Below are positions 50,701-58,745 of a stretch of 64,000 bases of DNA, one piece after another. Each line of letters starts with the position of its first letter. The first letter of the stretch is position 1. The translations under genes and the position numbers were made by a program. The notes beneath the pieces are model-generated. The model ran no database searches. It saw only the letters and a program-made list of their open reading frames with translations, and was not told where the DNA came from. The DNA comes from Hoeflea sp038900095 (GTDB taxonomy: Bacteria; Pseudomonadota; Alphaproteobacteria; Rhizobiales; Rhizobiaceae), in the NCBI RefSeq assembly GCF_038900095.1, contig NZ_JBBMQQ010000004.1, forward strand, positions 62,001 through 126,000. The letters run 5' to 3'.

Positions 50701-50974
50701 GACGATGATCTCGACCGTGCTCGGGTCGGTGCCGTTGCTGCTGGCTTTCGGTGCCGGTGCTGAAGCGCGGATAGCACTGGGTTGGGTGATCGTCGGCGGT
50801 CTCGGCTTGGCGATGATCGCCACCCTGTTCCTGACCCCGGTCGCCTACCTGCTGCTGGCCCGTTTCGCCACGCCGTCCGCCGAGGAGGAACAGCGGCTTG
50901 ATGCCGAATTGCGCGAGGCGAGCGAGTTGAACAGCCGCAAGGGCGCTCAGGCCGAGCTGTCGCCGGGCGAATGA
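47786..50974 (+). CDS. RND multidrug efflux inner-membrane transporter
   Basis: AcrB/MdtB-like proton antiporter of 1062 residues with twelve membrane segments and two periplasmic porter/docking regions. TM4 carries the aspartate pair in GMVVDDAIVVLENIVRK (about 410-426). The C-terminal half contains GLVLLVGVMAKNGILIVEFANQLR (read as VGVMAKNGILIVEFAN), with the TM10 lysine-asparagine relay. The RGAGNGLQFAFVG insert and PNSLGIRG in the porter domain are typical of alphaproteobacterial MdtB-like pumps. It partners the preceding adaptor; TolC must be elsewhere. Confidence 0.92.
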   Translation: MSERNEDLVEPDQPASEVETGGGTALMVRRPVLATVISLLIVVAGLAGLYGAEIRELPDVDRPVITVTTNFAGASPETVDRELTAIVEGAVARVAGVASMSSTSTLGRSRVTIEFSDSTDLNVAASDVRDALGRVTNNMPDSADDPRIIKADANSDPVMRLAVTSDRYNVQDMTILVEDLVVDRLAAVPGVADVNVYGDREKIFRVDVDQTRLAAFGLTLADLRSALSNVALDVPAGSLTAQTSDIVVRATADVTTPEGFEDLYINDRVRFRDVANVTLGADPGDSVLRANGRTGIGMGIIRQSASNTLEISQGVRAATEAIQSILPEGVDIRVTSDDATFISGAIDEVRNTLVLAVLIVIGIIFLFLRDWRATIIPAVTLPVSLIGAFAAIWLAGFSVNILTLLALVLATGMVVDDAIVVLENIVRKRNEGMGVRAAAVIGTREVFFAVITTTATLAAVFIPISFLPGQAGGLFTEFGFVLAFTVMISSVVALTLCPMLASRLIKRRDMSKVNAKKSGFVAFGTYLSGLYAKLLRRALDAPLVVIIIALLAAGSAFALLPTIPQELTPPEDRAVAIIRISAPQGVSLDFTRSRMTEIERLVTPLLDSGEVQNIFAIAGTGGSANNGFMVLTLAPWGERVRSQADIVAELNRAVATVPGLRAFAIQPNSLGIRGAGNGLQFAFVGNSYDELAGVARQMVDKLEQDPRFRQIQLSYETTQPQISVQIDRARASDLGVNIDGLAEALQALLDGREVAQVFIHDRSFPVKLMSTNNPINDPTDLESIYLKAKDGRIVPMSTIATLTEKAVAPDLRRESQMRSVSITAGLTPAFALGDAWSTAVELAEPLMPAGVRIIPLAEAATLDQSSNDMLITFGIAIIVVLLVLSAQFESFVSAFIIISTVPLGLACAIFAMAMTGGSLNVYSQIGLVLLVGVMAKNGILIVEFANQLRNNGKDIRTAIEEASNIRLRPVMMTMISTVLGSVPLLLAFGAGAEARIALGWVIVGGLGLAMIATLFLTPVAYLLLARFATPSAEEEQRLDAELREASELNSRKGAQAELSPGE

Positions 50975-51022
50975 CCGGCGGCAAGGCGGGCATCATTCGT
51001 TGATAACCGTATCCTTCGGGGA

Positions 51023-51052
51023 GCGCTGTTTCAGCCGCGCTGAAACACGCGC
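51023..51052. terminator. Hairpin between convergent RND and DUF808 genes
   Basis: TGTTTCAGC (51027-51035) / GCTGAAACA (51039-51047) with a 3-base loop, extendable by GCGC/GCGC around one bulge. It overlaps the last codons and stop of the DUF808 gene. There is no T-tract, but the stem is strong and could act on both convergent transcripts. Confidence 0.4.
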
Positions 51053-51969
51053 TTGCCCGAGCTGCTGATCACCAGCAGCACCAGTCCGACAGCAAGGCCG
51101 AAGACGCCGCTAATCGAGGCTTCTGCCGCCCAGCCAAGGAAATCCGGCGCAATGCTGACCGCATCCCGCACCTTGGCGGACATGTCCTCGACAAAGTGGC
51201 CGATGGTGGAAAATCCGAAATTTTCCAGGCCGTGAATGATGATCGAGCCGCCGACCCAGAGCATGGCCGCGGTGCCGATGCTGGCCACCGTTTCCATGAA
51301 GGCGGGCATGCCGCGCACGATGGCGCGGCCCGTGCTGCGGGTGACCTCGAACCTGCCATCCTGGGCCATCTTGAGCCCGACATCGTCGGCCTTCACCAGC
51401 ACTGCGACGCTGCCATAGACGAGAGCTGTAATGCCAACCGCCACCAGCGCCAGTATCAGGCCTTCCGCCCAGAGCGAGGGTGACTCGATGGACGACAGCG
51501 CAATCGTCATGATTTCTGCCGACAGGATGAAGTCGGTCTTGATTGCTCCGGCGACGCGCTGCTTTTCGAGATGGGCGTGGTCGATCGGATTGCCGTCATC
51601 GACAGGAAGCGGTTTGGGGTGAAACAGGTGCCATATCTTTTCGCCGCCCTCGAAACACAGATAAGCGCCCCCGATCATCAACAAAGGGGACAGCAGCCAG
51701 GGTGCAAACAGGTTGAGCAGCATCGCGATCGGAAGCAGGATGACGATCTTGTTGAAGATCGATCCGCGCGCGATTTTCCAGACGATCGGCAACTCGCGCG
51801 CTGCCGGCAGGCCGTGCACGTATTTCGGCGTCACCGCGGTGTCGTCGATCAGCACCCCGGCCGTCTTGACCCCGACCTTGGCGGCTTGCGCCGAAATGTC
51901 ATCGAGTTGAGCGGCTGCGAGCTTGGTCAGGGCTGCGACGTCATCCAGAAGGGCAAGCAATCCGCTCAT
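51031..51969 (-). CDS. DUF808 (YedI-like) membrane protein
   Basis: Protein of 312 residues with several hydrophobic segments. The DUF808 signature is clear at the start: MSGLLALLDDVAALTKLAAA, then DDTAVTPKYVHGL and the first membrane pair (IFNKIVILLPIAMLLNLFAP). A central ADDVGLKMAQDGR loop and a C-terminal membrane pair follow. The family (E. coli YedI) is of unknown function. It stands alone, convergent with the RND operon. Confidence 0.9.
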   Translation of the reverse strand: MSGLLALLDDVAALTKLAAAQLDDISAQAAKVGVKTAGVLIDDTAVTPKYVHGLPAARELPIVWKIARGSIFNKIVILLPIAMLLNLFAPWLLSPLLMIGGAYLCFEGGEKIWHLFHPKPLPVDDGNPIDHAHLEKQRVAGAIKTDFILSAEIMTIALSSIESPSLWAEGLILALVAVGITALVYGSVAVLVKADDVGLKMAQDGRFEVTRSTGRAIVRGMPAFMETVASIGTAAMLWVGGSIIIHGLENFGFSTIGHFVEDMSAKVRDAVSIAPDFLGWAAEASISGVFGLAVGLVLLVISSSGKRVFQRG

Positions 51970-52082
51970 GTTCTATGTGTCCTATCCATGCCTGCTCTTT
52001 CACCGGTGCCGTTTGGCCGGGGGAGGGGGCGGGATAGTCCATAAGCCACCCCGCCGCAACCCGGGCACCGTTCCATACGGGC

Positions 52083-52114
52083 AACTTGCGGAATCCGGAA
52101 TGGTTCCGCAAGTT
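52083..52114 (-). terminator. 11-bp stem-loop downstream of znuA
   Basis: Perfect arms AACTTGCGGAA (52083-52093) and TTCCGCAAGTT (52104-52114) with a 10-base loop, 35 bases past the znuA stop (minus strand). There is no clear T-tract after it. A terminator or 3'-end-protecting hairpin is likely. Confidence 0.5.
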
Positions 52115-52148
52115 CTATTCCCGAATGGTTTTGCAGGGTGGATTTGCC

Positions 52149-53174
52149 TCAGCGGCCCTCGAGGCAGTCGCGCATCGAGGTGCCGAGCTGACGGATCAGG
52201 TCGAAATAGAGCTCCGGCCCATCGTCAAGTGTTGCGCCGAGCGGATCGAGAACCGCGGTGCGGGCGTCGGTGCCCTCGATCACCACGTCGATCAACTGGC
52301 TGTCGAACTGCGGTTCCGAAAAGGCGCAGACCGCGTCGAGTTCACGCACCTTGTCCTGGATTGCGGCAACCCGTTCGGCGCTCGGGCGCACCTCCGGATT
52401 GACCGTGACCGAACCTGCCGCCTTCATCTCGAAACGGTTTTCGAAATAGTGGTAGGCATCATGAAAGACGATGAACTGCTTGCCGCGCACCGGCGCGAGG
52501 GTGGCGCTGACCTCGCCGATCAGGGCGTCGAGCTTCTGGTCGGTGCTGGCGACATTGGCGGCATAGAGCGCCGCGTTGGCCGGGTCTGCTTCCGTTAACG
52601 CTTCGCCGATAGCCCGCACGAAAACCTTGGCGTTGAGCGGATCGAGCCAGAGATGGGCATCAAAACCGCCATCATGGTCATCATGGTGGTCGTCATGATG
52701 GCCGTCTTCGGCTTCTGCGTGCTCTTCGCCCCCGTCATGATCATGGTCGTGATCATCACCATCCGCATGGTCCTCATGCTCTTCATGCATGTGGGCATCG
52801 AAAGGCCCACCCTCGCGGAAAGGCAGCCGGATGAGGCCGCTGGCGTCAATCAGTTCCACCGAGCGGGCGTGCGCTCCGATTGTCTCGATGGGTTTTTCCA
52901 GAAAACTCTCGAGCTCGTGTCCGACCCAGAAGATCAGATCCGCATTTTCCAGCGCCTGGGCCTGGCTGGGCTTGAGGGCATAGGAATGGGGCGAGGCCGC
53001 GCCTCCGACAATCAGGTCGGGTGTTCCCGCGCCTTCCATCACGGCGGCAACAAGCGCATGAACCGGTTTTATCGAGGCCACCACGCGAGGGGCGGCAAGG
53101 CCATGCGTGGACCAGATCGGCAGCAGTGCGAGGGACAGCGCGGCGCTGGCGGCAAGGGAGCGAAGCGAAAGCAT
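52149..53174 (-). CDS. znuA: Zinc ABC transporter substrate-binding protein ZnuA
   Basis: Periplasmic zinc-binding protein of 341 residues with a Sec signal (LAASAALSLALLPIWSTHGLA-A). The zinc histidines are in KPVHALVAAVM, FDAHLWLDPLNAK and FHDAYHYFENRF. Between about 130 and 172 lies a very His/Asp/Glu-rich loop (repeats of HDH, HHDD, HEDH), typical of cluster A-I ZnuA proteins and thought to gather or sense zinc. It is transcribed away from znuCB-zur, with tandem candidate Zur boxes in the 102-base gap. Confidence 0.94.
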   Translation of the reverse strand: MLSLRSLAASAALSLALLPIWSTHGLAAPRVVASIKPVHALVAAVMEGAGTPDLIVGGAASPHSYALKPSQAQALENADLIFWVGHELESFLEKPIETIGAHARSVELIDASGLIRLPFREGGPFDAHMHEEHEDHADGDDHDHDHDGGEEHAEAEDGHHDDHHDDHDGGFDAHLWLDPLNAKVFVRAIGEALTEADPANAALYAANVASTDQKLDALIGEVSATLAPVRGKQFIVFHDAYHYFENRFEMKAAGSVTVNPEVRPSAERVAAIQDKVRELDAVCAFSEPQFDSQLIDVVIEGTDARTAVLDPLGATLDDGPELYFDLIRQLGTSMRDCLEGR

Positions 53175-53189
53175 GAAATCTCCGATTAA

Positions 53190-53224
53190 TGTTATACTGT
53201 AACAATGTTGTGTAACTGTATAAC
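53190..53224. promoter_or_regulatory. Tandem Zur boxes between znuA and znuC
   Basis: Site 1 is TGTTATACTGTAACA (53190-53204), an inverted repeat TGTTA/TAACA. Site 2, GTAACTGTATAAC (53212-53224), differs at two positions from the reverse complement of the core of site 1. They lie in the divergent promoter region and are probably bound by the Zur protein encoded in the same locus, switching off both transcripts when zinc is plentiful. Confidence 0.75.
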
Positions 53225-53276
53225 GTGTGCCATATCATCAGGCAAGATCGGAAAGCCGGTTTTTTGAGGATTCGAT

Positions 53277-54173
53277 ATGCTGCAACCTGAACCGCCGCTG
53301 ATTTCACTTGAACGCGCCGGTGCCGAACGCGCCGGACGCTGGCTGGTGCGCGGGGTCGATCTGACCATCCGCAAGGGCGAGATCGTCACCCTGATCGGCC
53401 CCAACGGCTCTGGCAAATCGACCACCGCCAAGATTGCCCTCGGAGTGATCAAGCCTGACGAGGGCAGCGCGCATCGCAAACCCGGCCTGCGGGTCGGTTA
53501 TGTGCCGCAGAAACTTTCAATCGACTGGACCCTGCCGCTGACGGTGGGGCGTTTCATGCATCTGACCGGTGGGGTGTCATCTGAAGCCGCGTCCCAGGCG
53601 CTCGAGGCCACCGGCATCTCGCATCTGGTTTCATCCGAAGTCCGCAATCTCTCGGGCGGAGAATTCCAGCGCGCCCTGCTGTCCCGCGCCATTGCCCGCA
53701 AACCCGATCTTCTGGTTCTCGACGAACCGGTGCAGGGGGTCGATTACAGCGGTGAAATTGCGCTTTACGATCTCATCCGGAAAATCCGCGACGACATTGG
53801 CTGCGGTGTTCTGCTGATCTCGCATGATCTGCACGTGGTCATGGCCGCCACCGACCGGGTGATCTGCCTCAACGGTCACGTCTGCTGCCAGGGCACGCCG
53901 GTGGCCGTCGCCGCGAGCGATGAATACCGTCGCATGTTCGGTGACCGGGTTGATGCCGCCCTTGCGGTCTACGAGCACAATCACGATCACACTCATCTGC
54001 CCGACGGAACCGTGCGTCATGCCGATGGCTCGATCACCGAGAGCTGTCACCCGGATGATGGACATCATGACGGCCATGCCGGCCATGATCATGCTCCCGG
54101 CCATGAGCATCACCATTCCCCGGTCGGCAGTTCCGGCTCGAAAGCAGGGGAGGACAATCGCAATGCTGGATGA
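53277..54173 (+). CDS. znuC: Zinc ABC transporter ATPase ZnuC with His-rich C-terminus
   Basis: ATPase of 298 residues. Walker A GPNGSGKST (about 42-50), signature NLSGGEFQRALLSRAIA, Walker B LLVLDEPVQGVD and H-loop LLISHDLHVVM are intact; VGYVPQKLSIDWTLPLTVGRF matches ZnuC. After the ATPase core (about 220), a ~75-residue tail holds many histidines (NHDHTHL; then HHDGHAGHDHAPGHEHHH). Such a tail on the cytoplasmic ATPase is unusual and could bind zinc as an internal gauge. It overlaps znuB by 11 nt. Confidence 0.93.
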   Translation: MLQPEPPLISLERAGAERAGRWLVRGVDLTIRKGEIVTLIGPNGSGKSTTAKIALGVIKPDEGSAHRKPGLRVGYVPQKLSIDWTLPLTVGRFMHLTGGVSSEAASQALEATGISHLVSSEVRNLSGGEFQRALLSRAIARKPDLLVLDEPVQGVDYSGEIALYDLIRKIRDDIGCGVLLISHDLHVVMAATDRVICLNGHVCCQGTPVAVAASDEYRRMFGDRVDAALAVYEHNHDHTHLPDGTVRHADGSITESCHPDDGHHDGHAGHDHAPGHEHHHSPVGSSGSKAGEDNRNAG

Positions 54174-55008
54174 TTTCTTCACCCGCGCCATCCTCGCCGG
54201 TCTCGGCGTCGCACTCGTTGCGGGTCCGCTCGGCTGTTTCATCATCTGGCGCAGGCTCGCCTATTTCGGTGACACCCTGTCGCACGCGGCCCTTCTCGGC
54301 GTGGCGCTGGCCTTCCTGTTCGAGATCAACATCACGCTCGCCGTGTTTGCGGTTTCGGTGCTGATCTCGCTGGCGCTGTTGCTGCTGCAAAAACGCGCCA
54401 CGCTGTCCTCCGATGCGCTGCTCGGTCTGTTGTCGCATTCAGCGCTGGCCTTGGGTCTTGTCGCGCTGGCCTTCATGACCTGGGTGCGCATGGACCTGAT
54501 GGGGCTGTTGTTCGGTGATATTCTCGCCGTCTCCAAGACCGACATCGCCGTCATCTGGGCCGGCGGCATCGTTGTGCTGGTGGTGCTGGCCCTGATCTGG
54601 CGGCCGTTGTTTGCCGCCACCGTCAGCGCTGAACTGGCGGAAGCCGAAGACATGCACCCCGACCGCGCCAATCTCATCTTCATGATCTTGATGGCCACCG
54701 TGATTGCCATGTCGATCAAGATTGTCGGCGTGCTGCTGATCACCGCCATGCTGATCATTCCCGCCGCCACCGCCCGCCGCTTTGCCTCGGGGCCTGAGCA
54801 GATGGCGGTCTTTGCCTCGCTTGCCGGCATGGCGGCGATCGTGCTTGGTCTTGAAAGCTCGCTGAGATGGGACACGCCGTCCGGCCCGAGCATTGTCGTT
54901 GCAGCCCTTGTCCTGTTCCTAGCTGCCATGTCTCCCATCGGCACATTGATCATGCGGCTCGTGCGTGGCCGCACTCCTCCAGCCAAAGCAGGCGGAACTT
55001 CATCATGA
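54163..55008 (+). CDS. znuB: Zinc ABC transporter permease ZnuB
   Basis: Permease of the ABC-3 family, 281 residues with about eight hydrophobic segments. Characteristic stretches: RRLAYFGDTLSHAALLGVAL (about 28-47), DALLGLLSHSALALGLV, LMGLLFGDILAVSKTDI, and IKIVGVLLITAMLIIPAATAR. ATG 54163 has AGGGGAGGA upstream; the longer frame is a shadow of znuC's histidine-rich tail. It overlaps zur in ATGA. Confidence 0.93.
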   Translation: MLDDFFTRAILAGLGVALVAGPLGCFIIWRRLAYFGDTLSHAALLGVALAFLFEINITLAVFAVSVLISLALLLLQKRATLSSDALLGLLSHSALALGLVALAFMTWVRMDLMGLLFGDILAVSKTDIAVIWAGGIVVLVVLALIWRPLFAATVSAELAEAEDMHPDRANLIFMILMATVIAMSIKIVGVLLITAMLIIPAATARRFASGPEQMAVFASLAGMAAIVLGLESSLRWDTPSGPSIVVAALVLFLAAMSPIGTLIMRLVRGRTPPAKAGGTSS

Positions 55009-55433
55009 ACCAGGACACCCACAGCCATGATCACGGGCGCGCCCCGTCCGACCTGACCAAGAACCAGTCGCTGGTGTTTGGCGCGCTCTCCCGCGCCGAG
55101 GGACCATTGTCGGCCTACACCATCCTCGATCAGTTGCGTGATGATGGCTTCCGCGCGCCGCTGCAGGTCTACCGCGCGCTCGACAAGCTGGTCGAGACCG
55201 GCATCGTCCACCGCCTCGAAAGCCTCAACGCCTTTGTCGCCTGCAGCCACCCCGGCTGCGACAGCCACCAGACCATCGCCTTCGCCATCTGCGAAACCTG
55301 CGGCAAGGTCACTGAAATCTCCGACGAAGCGCTTGAAAACCGGCTGCGCGACCTTGCCCACGAGGATGGCTTCACTGTCAAGAAGGCGGTTGTTGAGCTA
55401 CGTGGCCTCTGCGCCGGGTGCAGTGAGAGGTAA
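55005..55433 (+). CDS. zur: Zinc uptake regulator Zur (Fur family)
   Basis: Fur-family repressor of 142 residues. A short N-terminal histidine stretch (HSHDHG) is followed by a winged helix with FRAPLQVYRALDKLVETGIVHR (read as PLQVYRALDKLVETG), and the dimer/zinc domain has CSHPGCDSH, AICETCGKV and a final CAGCSER. The two CxxC pairs hold the structural zinc. It is the last gene of znuCB-zur, coupled by ATGA overlap, and is the probable ligand of the two boxes upstream of znuA/znuC. Confidence 0.94.
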   Translation: MNQDTHSHDHGRAPSDLTKNQSLVFGALSRAEGPLSAYTILDQLRDDGFRAPLQVYRALDKLVETGIVHRLESLNAFVACSHPGCDSHQTIAFAICETCGKVTEISDEALENRLRDLAHEDGFTVKKAVVELRGLCAGCSER

Positions 55434-55599
55434 GACCTGATTGCCAGGTTCGCGAGACCGCCGCTTCGAGGCTGTTCCAAACCTTCAGGTTGGGGCGTTG
55501 GTCCGACAGTTTCGGCCCATTGCTGACATTGATGCAATCCGCACCGAATGTCGGCAGTGAGCCCCTTTCGGAATTCACGGCAGCTCGGGGAGCATCTTC

Positions 55600-56514
55600 C
55601 TACGGCATGGCTCTCGCTTCTTTAAGGAAGCGTTTCGCTGTGCTCAGGTCCTTCGCCTCGTTGCTGGCAGGTGCGGGCTTTCCCGTGAACTCGATATACC
55701 CGCCTGATGGGTATTCGCGCGGGCCGAGGATCAGATGATCGACCAGGAACCGCGCCGATCGTTCCGGCGTGCTGACCCCTTCGGCAAAGCCCGCCAGAAG
55801 CGGCATGATTCGTTTCCAGACAAACCGTACTGCTGCGTTCTGCTGGCGGGCAAGACCGGTGCCGGGCATGAGGCCGGGATCGAAGCAATAGAAACGCACA
55901 TCCGCGAATGCCGGTTCGGTGGCAGCAGCAGTGGCATGGTAGATCGCGCAGAGCTTTGACGTGGCATAGCGGTCCAGCGCGCGCGCCCTCTCGTCACGCT
56001 CCGGTCTTGTGCTTTCGCCCCTCATGGCGGCCGCGGCGGAGGTGAAATCCGCGCCCGCGAACCCCGCACGGCGGGCGAGTTTGTTGGCCGGATCATGCGT
56101 TCCACTTCCGATGGTGATGACGACCGCGCCCGGTTCCAAATGCTCGCTCAATTCATCGGCAAGCAGCAGGTGGCCCGCCACATTGGTCGCGAAGGTCTCG
56201 TCGAGACCGTCGGCAGTCAGCTTCTGCGGCCCAAGAATCTGAAGCCCCGCGATGCAGGACAGGGACGCGATTTTCCGTCCGCCCAGCCGCTGCCTAACCT
56301 CGGACGCGAAGGCCTTGACCAGATCGGGCGAGGCCGTGTCGAGCCGCAGCGGGACAAGCTGGCCGGCTGGGACGACCTGTTTCAGGTCAACGGCATTGGC
56401 CGGGTCCCTTACGCCGGCGACGATTTCGTCCCTCGTCTTCTCCGCCAGACGTCGGGCGACTTCCAGCCCCAGCCCCGAGGTTGCGCCCGTCATGACATGT
56501 ATCGCGGCCATCAT
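55600..56514 (-). CDS. Short-chain dehydrogenase/reductase
   Basis: NAD(P)-dependent SDR of 304 residues. The cofactor-binding TGATSGLGLEVARRLAEKT is at 9-27, a SCIAG/NVAG segment follows (about 85 and 115), and the catalytic YATSK is near residue 188. The stretch FDPGLMPGTGLAR after the active site is typical of protochlorophyllide/retinol-dehydrogenase-like SDRs. The start is either of two adjacent ATGs (56514, 56511); GAGG is 4 or 7 bases upstream. It follows the MarR gene with a matching operator between them. The substrate is unknown. Confidence 0.85.
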   Translation of the reverse strand: MMAAIHVMTGATSGLGLEVARRLAEKTRDEIVAGVRDPANAVDLKQVVPAGQLVPLRLDTASPDLVKAFASEVRQRLGGRKIASLSCIAGLQILGPQKLTADGLDETFATNVAGHLLLADELSEHLEPGAVVITIGSGTHDPANKLARRAGFAGADFTSAAAAMRGESTRPERDERARALDRYATSKLCAIYHATAAATEPAFADVRFYCFDPGLMPGTGLARQQNAAVRFVWKRIMPLLAGFAEGVSTPERSARFLVDHLILGPREYPSGGYIEFTGKPAPASNEAKDLSTAKRFLKEARAMP

Positions 56515-56551
56515 TCATCCTCTTCATGCGTTTGCAGGATAGGATAGGAAT

Positions 56552-56572
56552 ATAATACGAATTTCGTATTAT
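56552..56572. promoter_or_regulatory. MarR operator upstream of the SDR gene
   Basis: Perfect 9-bp arms ATAATACGA / TCGTATTAT around an ATT centre, directly after the marR stop and 38 bases before the SDR start. It shares the core ATACG-N5-CGTAT with the site before marR, so one regulator probably binds both. Confidence 0.78.
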
Positions 56573-57007
56573 TCAATCTTCGTTTTTTGCAATCGTGGAA
56601 ATGAGCCGGATCAAGGTGTCCTGATCTTCGCCCGAAAGCGCCTCGAGCATCATCCGGCAATGGTCCGTCTGAACATCGATGAGATTGGAGACATAGCTCT
56701 CTCCGTCCCGTGTAAGGCGAAGCGCGATAGCCCTGCGATCCTCTTCAGGACGCTCGCGGCGCAGATAGTCATGTCTGGCAAGCCTGTCGGTTGCCGAGGT
56801 GATCGTCGTCGGCGCAACCCCCAGGTACCGCGCTATATCCGTTGGCCCGCACGCGTCGTGAGCTGACACATAGAGCATGACCTGCATGTCGATCTGGTTC
56901 AGGTGCTTGCCATCCGAGACCTCTGATTCTGCGATCTTGAAACGCCGCATCAGGGTGTCAATTGCGGTGCGAAGGGCGGCCGCCTGGCTGTGGGTCGGTG
57001 TGCTCAT
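56573..57007 (-). CDS. MarR-family transcription regulator
   Basis: Winged-helix regulator of 144 residues. The DNA-binding part reads GPTDIARYLGVAPTTITSATDRLARHDYLRRERPEEDRR (in short pieces: DIARYLGVAPTTITSATDRL; RRERPEEDRRAIALRLT), with dimerisation helices at both ends. It probably represses itself and the following SDR gene, as the same palindromic core stands before each. The ligand is unknown, but MarR-SDR pairs often answer to aromatic or reactive compounds (inference). Confidence 0.9.
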   Translation of the reverse strand: MSTPTHSQAAALRTAIDTLMRRFKIAESEVSDGKHLNQIDMQVMLYVSAHDACGPTDIARYLGVAPTTITSATDRLARHDYLRRERPEEDRRAIALRLTRDGESYVSNLIDVQTDHCRMMLEALSGEDQDTLIRLISTIAKNED

Positions 57008-57326
57008 GGGGAAGACTTATACGAACTCCGTATGATTTCCCAGAGATCGGGACGGCAAGCAGTAGAAGTTCCGGGCTTCGCTTCTGTAGGGTAAAGAGAA
57101 GCGCTGTAGCGAAACGAAAAGCGGCCGTCGCGGCTCAGATCGCCAACGGCGGCTTGGTCCGCTCAGCAGAGCTTAGTGCAATCTGCAGCCGACTTCCGTT
57201 TCCCGCCCTTCGTAACCATGTCTTGCCGGCAGACGACGGTTCAAAAAATCGCACCGCTGCCACTGAGCTTTGGACTGGCAATCGAGCCTAAATTCACATC
57301 TGCTCCGCCTGAAACGCGTCCCAATA
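57008..57326. other. Gene-free stretch between marR and sthA
   Basis: 319 bases holding the marR promoter/operator near 57019-57033. The rest shows no convincing gene; open frames on both strands lack ribosome sites. Confidence 0.5.
57019..57033. promoter_or_regulatory. MarR operator upstream of marR
   Basis: ATACG-AACTC-CGTAT, starting 12 bases before the marR start codon, with the same 5-5-5 layout and half-sites as the operator before the SDR gene (ATACG-AATTT-CGTAT). It suggests autorepression. Confidence 0.75.
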
Positions 57327-58721
57327 TCACTCCACAGGCATCCGGTTCCAGGCATCCAGCGCGGCGATCTTGTAGGCTTCCGCAAGGGTCGGATAGTTGA
57401 AGGCGTTCTCGACGAAATACTCCAGTGTGCCTTTGAGATTGAGCACCGCCTGGCCGATGTGGATCAGCTCCGTCGCGCCTTCGCCGACAATGTGACAGCC
57501 CAGAAGCCTCCGGGTCTTGAGCGAGAAGATCATCTTCAGCATCCCGGTGCTCAGCCCCATGATGTGACCGCGCGATGTCTCCCTGAACCGGGCGACGCCG
57601 CATTCGTAGGAAATCCCGCGGGCGATGACTTCCTCTTCCGTCATGCCGATGGTGGACATTTCCGGTACCGAATAGATCCCGTAGGGAAAGAACTTCGGCG
57701 GTTCATGCGCCCGCATGCCCAGCGCATGGCAGGCCGCGATGCGGCCCTGTTCCATCGAGGTCGAGGCAAGGCTCGGAAAACCGATCACATCGCCTGCGGC
57801 ATAGATGCTCGGCACGTCGGTCACGAATGACTTGGGGTCAACCTTGATCCGCCCGCGCGCGTCGCTTTCAAGACCGCAGGCCTCGAGGTTGAGGCTGGCC
57901 GTTGCGCCCATCCGGCCTGCAGCGAACAGCACCATCTCCGAGCGGATGTTGCGCCCGCCCTCCATCTGGATCTCGCACATGCCGTTGTCGAGCTTGCTGA
58001 TCTTTTCCGCCTTCTTGCCAAAGCGCAGCACCATGCCGCGGTCCTTGAGCTGATGGGTGAAATCATCGATCAGTTCCCGGTCGATGAAGTCGAGCATGGT
58101 GTCGCGCGGCTCGACCAGCGTCACATGCACATCGAGCGAACTGAAGATCGTGGCGTATTCGATGCCGATGACGCCGGCGCCGATCACCGTGATAGAGCGG
58201 GGCAAGTGGTCAAGCGTCAGGATCCCGTCACTGTCAAACACGTTCTTGCCGTCAAACGGCACATAGTCCGGGCGGAACGGAACCGTGCCGACAGCCAGCA
58301 GAATCGAATCGGCGGAGAATTCGAAGGTCTCTCCCTGTTCGCCCTCAACCTCGATGGTTGTCTTGTTTTTGAACCGCGCATCGCCGCGCAGCGTGGTGAC
58401 CTGGTTGCGGGCGAACTGGTGCTCGAGCACCTCGATCTCGTGGTTCAGCGTGATGTCGAGCCTGGCGCGAAGATCATCCGCGGTCAGGTCCTGCTTGACC
58501 CGGTAGGAGCGGCCGTAAAATCCGCGCTCGCGCCAGCCCGAAAGGTTCAGGGCGGTTTCGCGCAGCGTTTTCGACGGGATGGTGCCGGTGTGAACCGAAA
58601 CCCCGCCAACCCGGCCGCCGCGTTCGACAACGAGAACCTTCTTGCCGAATTTTGCAGCCTGAATGGCCGCCCGTCGCCCGGCAGGGCCGCTGCCGATAAC
58701 GATGAAGTCGTAATGTTCCAT
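57327..58721 (-). CDS. sthA: Soluble NAD(P)+ transhydrogenase SthA
   Basis: FAD flavoprotein of 464 residues that exchanges reducing power between NADPH and NAD+. The FAD motif VIGSGPAGRRAAIQAAKFGK is at 8-27. The region that in dihydrolipoamide dehydrogenase has the redox CxxxxC reads GVSVHTGTIPSKTLRE, without those cysteines, as expected for SthA. The second nucleotide motif is VIGAGVIGIEYATIFSSL (about 178), and the C-terminal dimer domain has GEGATELIHIGQ and NYPTLAEAYKIAALDAWN. Confidence 0.92.
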   Translation of the reverse strand: MEHYDFIVIGSGPAGRRAAIQAAKFGKKVLVVERGGRVGGVSVHTGTIPSKTLRETALNLSGWRERGFYGRSYRVKQDLTADDLRARLDITLNHEIEVLEHQFARNQVTTLRGDARFKNKTTIEVEGEQGETFEFSADSILLAVGTVPFRPDYVPFDGKNVFDSDGILTLDHLPRSITVIGAGVIGIEYATIFSSLDVHVTLVEPRDTMLDFIDRELIDDFTHQLKDRGMVLRFGKKAEKISKLDNGMCEIQMEGGRNIRSEMVLFAAGRMGATASLNLEACGLESDARGRIKVDPKSFVTDVPSIYAAGDVIGFPSLASTSMEQGRIAACHALGMRAHEPPKFFPYGIYSVPEMSTIGMTEEEVIARGISYECGVARFRETSRGHIMGLSTGMLKMIFSLKTRRLLGCHIVGEGATELIHIGQAVLNLKGTLEYFVENAFNYPTLAEAYKIAALDAWNRMPVE

Positions 58722-58745
58722 GAAGAGAAAGGTCCGGGTCCGGAG

